Part shown: in pieces, positions 1 to 7,170 of the stretch
Layout: every line of letters starts with the position of its first letter
Numbering within the stretch: the first letter of the stretch is position 1
The notes under the pieces: model-generated
Told to the model about the DNA's origin: nothing
Seen by the model: the letters and a program-made list of their open reading frames with translations, nothing else
The model's database searches: none
Assembly: GCA_900554495.1 (NCBI GenBank)
Contig: USHR01000055.1
Span: 1-10,031, forward strand
Source: an uncultured Collinsella sp.
GTDB taxonomy: Bacteria > Actinomycetota > Coriobacteriia > Coriobacteriales > Coriobacteriaceae
DNA length: 10,031 bases
Reading direction: 5' to 3'
Program-made: the position numbers and the translations under genes

Positions 1-552
1 GAGGCATTCCGCAAGGTCAAGCGCATCAACTCCTGCAGCCGCCATCAGCTGGGCATTGCGCGCGAGCTTGCCGCTTGGCGCGAGGACCGCGCCGAGCGCC
101 GCAACATCCCGCGCAAGTGGGTCATGTCCGACGATACGCTGCTGGCGCTCGTCAAGCGCAACCCTGTGCGTGTTGAGGAGTTCCGCAGCATCCGCGGCAC
201 CGACCAGCTGGGGGAGCGCGATGTGGATGGCGCGCTCATGGCCATCAAGCGCGGCGCGAGCTGTCCGCACGATCGCCTGCCGCTCATGGTGCGCGGGCAC
301 CGTCAGATTTCGCCGGAGTTGGAGAGCGTGACGGACCTGATGTATGCTCTCATTCGCCTGGTTGCCGAGCGCTCGGGCGTGGCGACCTCGGTCATTGCCT
401 CGCGCGATGACCTGGCCGACTATATTGAGCATCCCGAGCAGAGCCCCCTGCGCGAAGGCTGGCGTTTTGAGCTCGTGGGCTCGCGCCTGGACGAACTGCT
501 CTCGGGCAACATGGGACTCACCGTGAAGGATGGAAAGATTGAGTTGCTATAG
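1..552 (+). CDS. rnd: Ribonuclease D, C-terminal part (5' end outside window)
   Basis: The frame is open from base 1 and ends at TAG 550-552, giving the last 183 residues. The visible part starts EAFRKVKRINSCSRHQLGIA and continues with a RELAAWRED...RNIPRKWVMSDDTLLALVKRNP stretch. This matches the linker and first HRDC domain of RNase D, where the WRE..A...PR.WV.sD..L..L pattern is typical. The 3'-5' exonuclease (DEDD) domain must lie upstream of the window, so its catalytic acidic residues cannot be checked. RNase D is a cytoplasmic exoribonuclease that trims 3' ends of tRNA precursors and other structured RNAs. No terminator follows the stop. The gene might be co-transcribed with the metallopeptidase 64 bp downstream, although a TAGAAT hexamer at 576-581 could be a separate -10 box. 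Another HRDC-containing protein is possible but less likely. Confidence 0.82.
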   Translation, partial: EAFRKVKRINSCSRHQLGIARELAAWREDRAERRNIPRKWVMSDDTLLALVKRNPVRVEEFRSIRGTDQLGERDVDGALMAIKRGASCPHDRLPLMVRGHRQISPELESVTDLMYALIRLVAERSGVATSVIASRDDLADYIEHPEQSPLREGWRFELVGSRLDELLSGNMGLTVKDGKIELL

Positions 553-616
553 GGAAGCCTAGCCGCTTGAGTGGGTAGAATGCCTCCAACGTGTAACTCG
601 ATTCGGAGGAATTCGC

Positions 617-1321
617 ATGCCTTATTACTATGGATACGGCTTTGGCATTGACCCGCTGTACCTGCTGGTTGTTCTTGTCTGCACGGTGCTTGGCCTTGCT
701 GCGCAGAGCTATATCAACTCGACATACAAGACCTGGTCCAAGGTTCGCTCGGACGGCGATACGGGTGCCACGGTCGCTCGCCGCATGCTCGACGCCAACG
801 GTTGTAGCGCCGTGGGCATCAAGGGCGTTGCCGGCGAGCTCACCGATCATTACAACCCGCAGGACAACAACTTATATCTGTCGGATGCCAACCGTTCGGG
901 CGGGTCGGTCGCAAGCGTTGCCGTGGCCTGCCACGAGGCGGGTCATGCCGCCCAGCGTCAAAGCGGTTATGCCATGATGAAGGTACGCACCGCTTTGGTC
1001 CCCGTCGTCAACTTTACCCAGAACACCTGGACGATCGTGCTGCTCATGGGCCTGTTCATGAACATCGCGGGGCTCACGACCCTCGCGCTGGTCTTCTTCT
1101 CGTTTAGCGTGTTGTTCCAGCTGGTTACGCTGCCGGTCGAGATCGATGCCAGTCGCCGCGCCGTGGTGTATATCGAGCAGTCGGGCATGAGTTCCAAGCA
1201 GGTCAACGGCGCCAAGAAGGTGCTGACGGCAGCCGCGCTTACCTATGTGGCCGCAGCGCTCACTTCGATCATTCAACTGCTCTACCTGATGGCTCGCTAC
1301 AACAGAAACTCCAACCGATAA
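617..1321 (+). CDS. YugP-family membrane zinc metallopeptidase
   Basis: This 234-residue protein has the full-length architecture of the neutral zinc metallopeptidase family typified by B. subtilis YugP. A membrane segment lies at about residues 14-30. A conserved SKVRSDGDTGATVARRMLDANG block and a LTDHYNPQDNNLYLSD block follow. The zinc-binding HEAGH motif is at 106-110, with H106 and H110 as ligands and E107 as the catalytic base. Two hydrophobic segments follow at about 134-170, then the family signature LPVEIDASRRA (172-182), where the acidic residue is a plausible third ligand, and a last hydrophobic stretch at about 203-226. It is probably an integral membrane protease; the substrate is unknown for the family. 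The ATG at 617 is preceded by GGAGG at 605-609, which fixes the start. Nothing looks truncated or degraded. Family assignment is firm; physiological role is not. Confidence 0.88.
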   Translation: MPYYYGYGFGIDPLYLLVVLVCTVLGLAAQSYINSTYKTWSKVRSDGDTGATVARRMLDANGCSAVGIKGVAGELTDHYNPQDNNLYLSDANRSGGSVASVAVACHEAGHAAQRQSGYAMMKVRTALVPVVNFTQNTWTIVLLMGLFMNIAGLTTLALVFFSFSVLFQLVTLPVEIDASRRAVVYIEQSGMSSKQVNGAKKVLTAAALTYVAAALTSIIQLLYLMARYNRNSNR

Positions 1322-1337
1322 CAAATAGGACAGGCAG

Positions 1338-1367
1338 GCGCCGCGGGGATTCGTGTCCACGCGGCGC
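1338..1367 (+). terminator. GC-rich hairpin after the metallopeptidase gene (weak terminator candidate)
   Basis: GCGCCGCG (1338-1345) pairs perfectly with CGCGGCGC (1360-1367). After one mismatch, GGA (1347-1349) pairs with TCC (1356-1358), leaving a 6-nt loop. No T-run follows, so this is at best a weak or factor-assisted terminator. It could instead be a leader structure of xseA, which starts 70 bp further on. Confidence 0.3.
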
Positions 1368-1436
1368 TGTACTATGTGTTGGACTTGAATTTGCGCAGGG
1401 CCGGAGCCCATGTGCACGATGACGAAAGGAGGCTGC

Positions 1437-2888
1437 GTGGCAGGCTGGAATCTGACCGGCAATACCGTTTCCGCCGAGTTCGACGGATCGGACGAGCAAG
1501 AGCGCAAAGAGCTCAGCGTGAGCCAAGCGGTGGAGATCGCCGCCGGCGCGCTCGATGCCATTCCGCAGCTGAGCGTTTTGGGTGAGGTCACGGGTTTTCG
1601 TGGTCCCAATGCCCGAAGCGGCCACTGCTACTTCCAAATCAAGGACGACTCGGCGGCCGTCGACTGCATCATCTGGAAGGGCGCCTACCTTAAGCGCACC
1701 TTCGATCTGCGCGACGGCATGCAGGTGAGCTTTAAGGGCAGCTTCAATCTCTACAAGCCTACGGGTCGCATGAGCTTCGTCGCCCGCTCGTTTTCGCTGG
1801 CGGGGGAGGGTCTGCTGCGTCAACAAGTGGCGCAACTGGCCGAAAAGCTGCGTCGCGAGGGCCTGATGGACGAGGCACGCAAACGTCGCATTCCGGTGTT
1901 TTGCTCGCGTGTGGCGGTCGTCACCTCGCTTTCGGGTGCCGTGATCGACGACGTTAAGCGCACCTTGCGCCGTCGCAACCCGCTCGTCGAGCTTGTCTGC
2001 GTGGGCGCAAAGGTCCAGGGCGAGGGTGCGCCGGCAGAGCTTATTGAAGGCTTGCGCCGCGCCGCTGCCATTACGCCGGTGCCCGATTGTATTTTGCTCG
2101 TGCGTGGCGGCGGTTCCTTCGAGGACCTCATGACCTTTAACGACGAGGAGCTTGCCCGTGCGGTGGCAGCCTGTCCCGTGCCTGTGGTGACCGGCATTGG
2201 GCATGAGCCCGATACCTCGATTTGCGACATGGTGAGCGACCGTCGCGCCTCCACGCCAACGGCAGCGGCAGAATCGGTGGCGCCGGCTATGACGGAGTTG
2301 GCCGACGTGCTCGAGACGCGCCATCAACGTCTGGGTGCCGCGATGGCTTCGATGATCGGGTCGGATCAGGTCGATCTGGAAATGCTCGACCAGCGCGGTC
2401 GTCGTGCCTGGGACACCTATACGGCTCGTTTGGGCGATGCGCTCGATGCAGCCGCGTGCCGCCCGTGCCTCAATGACCCAACGTTTATGGTCGAGCGTCG
2501 CGAGTCTGAGCTTGCCCTGACGGCCGATCGACTGTCGGGCGCCATAACGCGTTCGGTTGGGGCCTTCCGCTCCAACTTCGAGCGTCTGCCCGAGCGCTTG
2601 GTCGCAAGCACCTCGGGGCTCGATGGCAAGCGTCATGCGCTCACGCTTGCGAGTTCCCGTCTGGAGCATCAGGGACGTACGATGCTTAGCAAACCCGCGT
2701 CCGAACTGGGCCGTGCGGCAGCCTCGCTCGATGCCCTGTCGCCGCTCAAGGTGCTTGCCCGCGGCTATTCCATCGCGTACAGCGATGATGGGGTGGCCAC
2801 GAGCGCCAAGACCTTTAAGCCCGGCGACGCCATCCGCGTGCGCATGGCAGACGGTAACGTTGCGGCAACGGTCGATACGGTCGAGTAG
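1437..2888 (+). CDS. xseA: Exodeoxyribonuclease VII large subunit
   Basis: XseA is the catalytic large subunit of exonuclease VII, which degrades single-stranded DNA to oligonucleotides in repair together with XseB. The N-terminal OB-fold domain (about residues 20-120) contains the family stretch GFRGPNARSGHCYFQIKDDS. The central catalytic domain has VAVVTSLSGAVIDDVKRTLRRRNP, then LLVRGGGSFEDLMTFNDEEL and VVTGIGHEPDTSICDMVSDRRASTPTAAAE, all hallmarks of Exonuc_VII_L. The C-terminus ends with LSPLKVLARGYSIAYSDDG, the usual closing motif. I place the start at GTG 1437 because AAAGGAGG lies at 1425-1432. In-frame ATGs at 1410 and 1419 lie upstream of or overlap that site and lack their own. The protein is then 483 residues, slightly longer than E. 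coli XseA (456). xseB follows 42 bp downstream in the usual pair. Confidence 0.93.
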   Translation: MAGWNLTGNTVSAEFDGSDEQERKELSVSQAVEIAAGALDAIPQLSVLGEVTGFRGPNARSGHCYFQIKDDSAAVDCIIWKGAYLKRTFDLRDGMQVSFKGSFNLYKPTGRMSFVARSFSLAGEGLLRQQVAQLAEKLRREGLMDEARKRRIPVFCSRVAVVTSLSGAVIDDVKRTLRRRNPLVELVCVGAKVQGEGAPAELIEGLRRAAAITPVPDCILLVRGGGSFEDLMTFNDEELARAVAACPVPVVTGIGHEPDTSICDMVSDRRASTPTAAAESVAPAMTELADVLETRHQRLGAAMASMIGSDQVDLEMLDQRGRRAWDTYTARLGDALDAAACRPCLNDPTFMVERRESELALTADRLSGAITRSVGAFRSNFERLPERLVASTSGLDGKRHALTLASSRLEHQGRTMLSKPASELGRAAASLDALSPLKVLARGYSIAYSDDGVATSAKTFKPGDAIRVRMADGNVAATVDTVE

Positions 2889-2930
2889 ACCGCGTTTCAT
2901 AGCGATAAACCTTTAGGAAAGGAAACAGAT

Positions 2931-3197
2931 ATGGCAGAGAAAACCCCGGTCGAGCAGCTTACGTACAAGCAGGCCTCGCAGGAGTTGGAGCTCATCATTC
3001 GCAGCTTGGAGTCGGGCGATATGGAGCTCGAGGAATCGCTCGAGAGCTATACCCGCGGCGTCGAGCTCCTCAAGAGCCTGCGCACCCGCCTGTCCGATGC
3101 CGAGCAGAAGGTCTCGGTGCTTCTTAAGGACGTCGACGGCAACGACGTGCTCGCCGACGGCGAAGCCGCCAACACCGACGACAACCTCTCGTTCTAG
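2931..3197 (+). CDS. xseB: Exodeoxyribonuclease VII small subunit
   Basis: This 88-residue, strongly acidic and helical protein shows the XseB pattern: LTYKQASQELELIIRSLESG, then ELEESLESYTRGVELLKSLR, then LSDAEQKV. The two helices form a hairpin that binds XseA, and several small subunits assemble on each large subunit. The last 20 or so residues (DGNDVLADGEAANTDDNLSF) form an acidic, probably disordered tail. The ATG at 2931 is preceded by an AGGAAAGGA purine tract at about 2916-2924. With only 42 bp after the xseA stop and no terminator between, the two are almost certainly one operon. Confidence 0.93.
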   Translation: MAEKTPVEQLTYKQASQELELIIRSLESGDMELEESLESYTRGVELLKSLRTRLSDAEQKVSVLLKDVDGNDVLADGEAANTDDNLSF

Positions 3198-3204
3198 CCA
3201 TCCC

Positions 3205-3227
3205 GACCAAATATAATTACCTTGGTC
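3205..3227 (+). promoter_or_regulatory. TATAAT box inside a 6-bp dyad, upstream of the HIT gene
   Basis: A perfect TATAAT lies at 3212-3217. It is framed by GACCAA (3205-3210) and its exact reverse complement TTGGTC (3222-3227). No good -35 hexamer is present at 16-18 bp upstream (3189-3194 reads TCGTTC). A promoter here would be activator-dependent or weak, and the dyad could be an operator over the -10 region. The ribosome binding site of the HIT gene begins at 3231, so a transcript starting about 3224 would have a very short leader. The dyad could equally form a small RNA hairpin. Confidence 0.4.
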
Positions 3228-3246
3228 TGTGAGAAAGGAACCAACT

Positions 3247-3582
3247 ATGTGCGATTGCATCTTCTGCAAAATTGCCAACCACGAGATCCCCTCGACCGTT
3301 GTCTATGAGGATGACCAGGTCATCGCCTTCGACGACCTCAATCCCCAGGCGCCGGTCCATACGCTCGTGATCCCCAAGAAGCATTACAGTGACATCGCCG
3401 ACAACGTACCTGCCGAGACCATGGGCGCCATGGCTCACGCCATCCAGGAGGTCGCTAAGGCCAAGGGCTTGGAGGACGGTTTCCGCGTCATCTCCAACAA
3501 GGGCGTCAACGCCGGCCAGACCGTCATGCACTTCCACATGCACGTCCTCGGCGGCAAGAACCTGGGCGAGAACCTCATCTGA
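3247..3582 (+). CDS. HIT-family nucleotide hydrolase/transferase (HinT-like)
   Basis: This 111-residue protein is a standard single-domain histidine-triad protein. It begins MCDCIFCKIANHEIPSTVVY, with a CxxC pair (C4, C7) that with H46 and the triad region can bind zinc in Gram-positive members. The catalytic triad HFHMHVLGG puts His at 95, 97 and 99, and G90-Q91-T92 precedes it as in HinT proteins. Such proteins hydrolyse purine nucleoside phosphoramidates or related AMP conjugates in the cytoplasm; the natural substrate is usually unknown. The start is ATG 3247, with GAGAAAGGAA (3231-3240) as ribosome binding site. An in-frame GTG at 3229 overlaps that site and is rejected. A possible own promoter lies upstream at 3205-3227. 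Confidence 0.92.
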   Translation: MCDCIFCKIANHEIPSTVVYEDDQVIAFDDLNPQAPVHTLVIPKKHYSDIADNVPAETMGAMAHAIQEVAKAKGLEDGFRVISNKGVNAGQTVMHFHMHVLGGKNLGENLI

Positions 3583-3623
3583 GGGCGCGTAGGCCGTCGA
3601 CTTGGCTGCCTTTGGAGTAATCT

Positions 3624-4514
3624 ATGCAGCTTTCTCAACTCGAATACCTTCAAGCTGTAGCGAACTATGGCGGCGTGCGCAAAGCAGCTCGCGCCGTTCA
3701 CGTGAGTCCGCAGGCCGTTTCGTCGGCAATAAAAAAGTTGGAATCTGAGTATCAGATTGTTTTGCTCGACCGATCGGCGGGGGAGGCTGTTTTGTCTCCG
3801 GCGGGCAGAGAATTTGCGCGTCGTGCACGCGTGATCCTGGCGCAAGTCGACGATCTCAAAAAGTACGCTCAATCGGGGAACGGCGGCGTTTCGCCCGACG
3901 GCCATTTCCGTCTTTACGCCCCCTGTCTTCACGGGCGGGGGCTCCTTTTTTCCGAAAACTGGTACGACTCGTTTGAAAGCTCGCACCCTCAGATTCATCT
4001 TGATGTGTGGCATCAGCCAACGGCAACATGCTTTGAATCACTTATACTTGGAATTTCGGACGCGGCTATCTCGTTTGAGGAACCACGGGACAGCGTCCTT
4101 TCTTCAAAATATATGGGTGAAAAGGAGCTCAGGGTTCTTTCATGCCCAGCTGGTCATCAATCTGTTGACGCTATGACCATTCGTGAGTTACTGGGCGGCA
4201 GGCTCGCTGTTCCCATTAATTTGTCACCCTGTCTCAATGCAATCAATCAATGTCCCGAAGCTCAGCTGGTTAATTTCCGCTTTCGCGATGTCGAATACGG
4301 AAGCAGGGCGCAGGCTGAGTTTCTTCAAGCCGGGGGATTGATATTGAGTTTTTCTGGCTCTTCTCTCGCATCAGATGGATTGGAAGTGAGCGAGTGCTCT
4401 ATTGAAGGCTCGCATGACGTAGCCTTGCCCATCTACTTTTGCTATCGACAAAATGCCTGGACCGATCGACACCAGACGGTATTTCTTCACCTATTGCGTC
4501 ATCTTGCTTCGTGA
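3624..4514 (+). CDS. LysR-family transcriptional regulator
   Basis: This 296-residue protein has the normal length and layout of a LysR regulator. A winged helix-turn-helix occupies residues 2-60: LSQLEYLQAVANYGGVRKAA, then VSPQAVSSAIKKLE, then VLLDRSAGEAVLSPAG. A linker helix follows at about 62-85, then an effector-binding domain from about residue 92. That second half contains several cysteines and has no motif from which I can name the ligand. The start is ATG 3624 with GGAG at 3614-3617. It is read in the same direction as the MFS gene 119 bp downstream, and the gap holds a dyad at 4529-4562 that is a natural candidate binding site. The coding sequence is richer in T-ending and A-ending codons than the genes on either side, suggesting later acquisition. 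Family is certain; effector and regulon are not known. Confidence 0.9.
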   Translation: MQLSQLEYLQAVANYGGVRKAARAVHVSPQAVSSAIKKLESEYQIVLLDRSAGEAVLSPAGREFARRARVILAQVDDLKKYAQSGNGGVSPDGHFRLYAPCLHGRGLLFSENWYDSFESSHPQIHLDVWHQPTATCFESLILGISDAAISFEEPRDSVLSSKYMGEKELRVLSCPAGHQSVDAMTIRELLGGRLAVPINLSPCLNAINQCPEAQLVNFRFRDVEYGSRAQAEFLQAGGLILSFSGSSLASDGLEVSECSIEGSHDVALPIYFCYRQNAWTDRHQTVFLHLLRHLAS

Positions 4515-4528
4515 GGCCATTTGGCCTC
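4513..4528 (+). terminator. Short hairpin over the LysR stop codon (doubtful terminator)
   Basis: GAGGCCA (4513-4519) pairs perfectly with TGGCCTC (4522-4528). With only TT between the arms, the realistic stem is 6 bp with an ATTT loop. It starts inside the TGA stop of the LysR gene. No T-run follows (GTGTTGTC), so termination would be weak. Confidence 0.3.
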
Positions 4529-4562
4529 GTGTTGTCAAGTGAATGTTGACGCCTTGTAACAC
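4529..4562 (+). promoter_or_regulatory. Dyad and candidate promoter upstream of the MFS transporter
   Basis: GTCAA (4534-4538) and TTGAC (4546-4550) form a perfect inverted repeat with a 7-bp spacer. Directly outside lies a second pair, GTGTT (4529-4533) and AACAC (4558-4562). A possible sigma-70 promoter overlaps these: TTGTCA (4532-4537) as -35, a 17-bp spacer, and TGTAAC (4555-4560) as -10. A dyad of about 17 bp is the usual size for a LysR-type site, so the adjacent regulator could bind here to control the transporter. The strict T-N11-A form is not met exactly. Inferred only from position and symmetry. Confidence 0.4.
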
Positions 4563-4633
4563 ATGACTGACGGCTTTGCCCTCATGCTTTTCCAAGATTC
4601 CGATTCAGATTGTTGACTCTTGGAGGGCGGAGC

Positions 4634-5794
4634 ATGAAAAACCGTACGGTTTTGCTTTATATGACGTTCGTTTTTCTGTCGAACTTCAGCACCATTTTGT
4701 ATTTTCTGACGGTTTACCTTGAATTCGTCGGATTCTCGATAGTGGCGATTTCTAGCATGATGATTGCATATCAAGTGAGCAAGTTCATCCTCGAAGTTCC
4801 CACTGGCTATATTGCTGATAGGTTTGGACGAAAGACAAGCGGTCTCGTTGGCGTCGTGGGGATGCTTGGATACTACGCTGCCCTGCTTCTCGTCCGTTTC
4901 CCTCTGCTTTTAATCGGTGCGTTCGCTCTCAAAGGTTTTGCCGTTGCATGTCTGAGCGGATCCATAGAAGCGATTTACATTGACAGCGTCTCTCAGGACC
5001 AGCTCGTAAGACTTAATGTCGTTGAGCTATTTGTTTTCTATGCCTCTTATGCCATCTCCGCTTGCGTGGGTGGTTTCATTTCGTCTGTCGGTGCATATCT
5101 CATTGGTCTTTCGGCAGATATCATCGCAATGGTGTTGACGTTGGTTGTCGTTGTCTGCATTCCTGAGATGCGAAGAGGGGGCACTGCGGGGGCACCTGAG
5201 CGTGGAATTAGCCCGAAGATGATCGGTGCCGCTATTGCGTGTAATGGCATTCTTCGTTCAGCGTTCATCATGGACTGTTCTCAGGCATTTGCTTTTGTCG
5301 CCCTGGAAGACTTTTTCTCACTGCTGCTTGCGGGCCGCGGAATGAATTCCGTCGCTTCGGGTGTGACCATTGCGGTCCAGCTCCTTGCCTCGGCCTCCAT
5401 GGGGCTTATTGTGCCCAGTGTGATTGCTCATGTCGACAAGGGCCGTTTTGCGCGTATTTGCGGCATCATTCGCTTAGTATTGACAGCTTTGTTTTTGATC
5501 CCCCTTACTCCGGCTAATTTGCTGCCCGTGTTCTATGTGCTGCAGACGGTTGCGTACTCGTTGTTTGCTCCAATTAAATACTCAATTTTTCAAAATGCTG
5601 CTGATTCTTCGATGCGCTGTTCATTGATTTCGGTTCAAAGCCAGATGGTGGCGGTGGGTGCTGTTCTTTTCTATCTGCTCAACGCTGTGTTGAGCAGCGC
5701 CGCGGGCATTCGAGTCGTATTGCTTGTCGCGCTCGGGATTTCTTCTTTGGTGTATATCCCCGCGCTATTCCGTCTTACAAGCCAAAGGACATGA
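4634..5794 (+). CDS. Major facilitator superfamily transporter
   Basis: This 386-residue, very hydrophobic protein is predicted to have about 12 membrane helices in two halves. MFS motif A is clear in the first cytoplasmic loop: EVPTGYIADRFGRK, residues 54-67. The segment LSGSIEAIYIDSVS (107-120) in helix 4 resembles the SGA.EALlYDS stretch of many MFS drug/sugar efflux-like proteins. A polar loop at about 178-196 may separate helices 6 and 7. The start is ATG 4634, with GGAGG at 4622-4626; TTG codons at 4610 and 4613 lie upstream of that site and are rejected. The substrate cannot be read from sequence; export of a small molecule is the commonest role for this type. It follows a LysR gene in the same direction, has lower GC than its neighbours, and ends before a strong terminator. 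Confidence 0.88.
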   Translation: MKNRTVLLYMTFVFLSNFSTILYFLTVYLEFVGFSIVAISSMMIAYQVSKFILEVPTGYIADRFGRKTSGLVGVVGMLGYYAALLLVRFPLLLIGAFALKGFAVACLSGSIEAIYIDSVSQDQLVRLNVVELFVFYASYAISACVGGFISSVGAYLIGLSADIIAMVLTLVVVVCIPEMRRGGTAGAPERGISPKMIGAAIACNGILRSAFIMDCSQAFAFVALEDFFSLLLAGRGMNSVASGVTIAVQLLASASMGLIVPSVIAHVDKGRFARICGIIRLVLTALFLIPLTPANLLPVFYVLQTVAYSLFAPIKYSIFQNAADSSMRCSLISVQSQMVAVGAVLFYLLNAVLSSAAGIRVVLLVALGISSLVYIPALFRLTSQRT

Positions 5795-5828
5795 GTATTT
5801 AGACACCGATAACTTATATATCAACGCC

Positions 5829-5862
5829 AATAAACCCGAGCGCGAGGGCGTTTGGGTTTATT
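5829..5862 (+). terminator. Hairpin between the MFS gene and ackA copy 1
   Basis: AATAAACCC (5829-5837) pairs perfectly with GGGTTTATT (5854-5862). The stem continues through GAG/TTT wobbles to CGC/GCG (5841-5843 with 5848-5850) around a GAGG loop, giving about 15 bp in all. The ascending arm ends in TTTATTATT, so it can terminate transcription from the MFS gene. It lies 53 nt before the ackA start, so it could also act in an ackA leader if the AT-rich block at 5808-5822 is the ackA promoter. Confidence 0.7.
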
Positions 5863-5915
5863 ATTGAAGCGTATGTAACCTGGCGGCGCCACACCGCCTG
5901 TTAGTAGGGAGACAC

Positions 5916-7094
5916 ATGAACGTTCTGGTCGTCAACGCGGGATCTTCGACCCTTAAGTATCAGGTCATCGACACCAAGTCCCACAAGGTGTCCGCAAAGG
6001 GCTCCTGCGAGCGCGTCTGCTTTACCGGCGGTACCTTCACCCACGCTGCTAACGGTTCCAAGAAGGTGACCGAGAACATCGAGTTCCCCGACCACAAGGT
6101 CGCCATCGAGGTCGTCCTGAAGGACCTCGAGGCCAACGGCGTCAAGATCGAGGGCATCGGCCATCGCATCGTTCAGGGCGGTTGGTACTTTGGCGATTCC
6201 TCCCTCGTCGACGAGGACGTTCTCGCTAAGATCCGCGAGGTCGCCCCGCTGGCGCCGCTCCACAACAACCCCGAGGCCAACGTTATCGAGTTCTGCCTGG
6301 AGCAGTATCCCGACCTGCCCAATGTCACGGTCTATGACACCGCTTTCCACTTCAACATGCCCGAGGTCGCCAAGACTTACGCTCTACCCAAGGACGTTTG
6401 CGACAAGCTGCACATCCGTAAGTACGGCGCCCACGGCACCAGCTACCGTTACATCTCCAAGAAGGTCGCCGAGATGACCAACGGCGAGGCCCGCAAGGTC
6501 GTCGTGTGCCATATCGGCTCCGGCGCTTCCCTGTGCGCTATCGAGGACGGCAAGTGCATGGACACCACCATGGGCCTCACCCCGCTCGATGGCGTCATGA
6601 TGGGCACCCGCTGCGGCTCCATCGACCCGGCTACCGTGTGCTACCTGCAGCGCGAGGGTGGCTACACCTTCGACGAGGTCGACGAGATGATGAACAAGAA
6701 GTCCGGCCTTTTGGCTGTGACCGGCGGCAAGACCAACGACTGCCGCAACGTCGAGGAGCTCGCCGCCGCTGGCGACCCCGAGGCTCAGCTCGCCTTCGAC
6801 ATGTTTGTCTACAAGATTGCCGCCAAGGCTGCCGAGATGGCTACTTCCATGTGCGGCATGGACACCCTGGTCTTTACCGCCGGCATCGGCGAGCACGCTC
6901 CGGCTGTCCGCGCTGGCGTGGCCGACCGTCTGGCCTTTATGGGCGTCAAGATGGACCATGCCCGCAACGCCCTGCGCGGCGACGGCGCTTGGTGCCTGTC
7001 CGCCAAGGATTCCAAGGTCAAGATCTTTGTCATCCCCACGGACGAGGAGTTCATGATCGCTTCCGACGTCGAGCGCATCGTCAACGGCAAGTAA
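5916..7094 (+). CDS. ackA: Acetate kinase, copy 1
   Basis: Acetate kinase makes ATP and acetate from acetyl phosphate and ADP (reversible), the ATP-yielding step after Pta. The 392-residue length is standard. Family landmarks are all present: NAGSSTLKYQ with N7, GHRIVQGG with R84, PLAPLHN with H116, DTAFH with D141, GAHGTS with H173, MMGTRCGSIDP with R232, FTAGIGEHAP, and IPTDEEFMIA with E377/E378. These correspond by position to the substrate and nucleotide residues known from the Methanosarcina thermophila enzyme. Two usually conserved sites differ: Y177 where GTSHRY is normal, and S202 where GNGAS is normal. Codon use is strongly biased to C- and G-ending codons (GTC, AAG, CTG, GAG), as in highly expressed genes. 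The start is ATG 5916 with GGGAG at 5907-5911. The gene is bounded by terminators on both sides and so is probably transcribed alone. Confidence 0.95.
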   Translation: MNVLVVNAGSSTLKYQVIDTKSHKVSAKGSCERVCFTGGTFTHAANGSKKVTENIEFPDHKVAIEVVLKDLEANGVKIEGIGHRIVQGGWYFGDSSLVDEDVLAKIREVAPLAPLHNNPEANVIEFCLEQYPDLPNVTVYDTAFHFNMPEVAKTYALPKDVCDKLHIRKYGAHGTSYRYISKKVAEMTNGEARKVVVCHIGSGASLCAIEDGKCMDTTMGLTPLDGVMMGTRCGSIDPATVCYLQREGGYTFDEVDEMMNKKSGLLAVTGGKTNDCRNVEELAAAGDPEAQLAFDMFVYKIAAKAAEMATSMCGMDTLVFTAGIGEHAPAVRAGVADRLAFMGVKMDHARNALRGDGAWCLSAKDSKVKIFVIPTDEEFMIASDVERIVNGK

Positions 7095-7105
7095 TTGCAA
7101 GAGGG

Positions 7106-7144
7106 GAGGGGCTGGACGACCAAGTGCCGTTCAGCCCCTCTTTT
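7106..7144 (+). terminator. Rho-independent terminator of ackA copy 1
   Basis: GAGGGGCTG (7106-7114) pairs perfectly with CAGCCCCTC (7132-7140). The stem extends inward through GACG/CGTT with one wobble to a loop of about 9 nt. TTTT follows at once (7141-7144). It begins 12 bp after the ackA stop codon, the classical placement. Confidence 0.9.
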
Positions 7145-7170
7145 GCGCTCGTTGGGCGATATGCCTGATA

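Noticed and set aside
567..597. Possible promoter TTGAGT with TGTAAC before the metallopeptidase gene
   Set aside because: The 19-bp spacer and two poor hexamers are not convincing; TAGAAT at 576-581 is an alternative -10 but lacks a -35.
1410..1436. Upstream ATG starts (1410, 1419) for xseA
   Set aside because: The strong AAAGGAGG at 1425-1432 lies within this extension and points to GTG 1437; neither ATG has its own binding site.
1269..2900. Long - strand open frame of 543 codons opposite xseA
   Set aside because: It is the antisense shadow of a GC-rich gene with unmistakable exonuclease VII motifs on the + strand; the translated product is Arg/His/Ala-rich with no recognisable domain.
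6384..7100. - strand open frame of 238 codons opposite ackA copy 1
   Set aside because: It is an antisense shadow with a low-complexity Gly/Ala/His/Leu/Val/Asp composition, and the + strand protein is certain.
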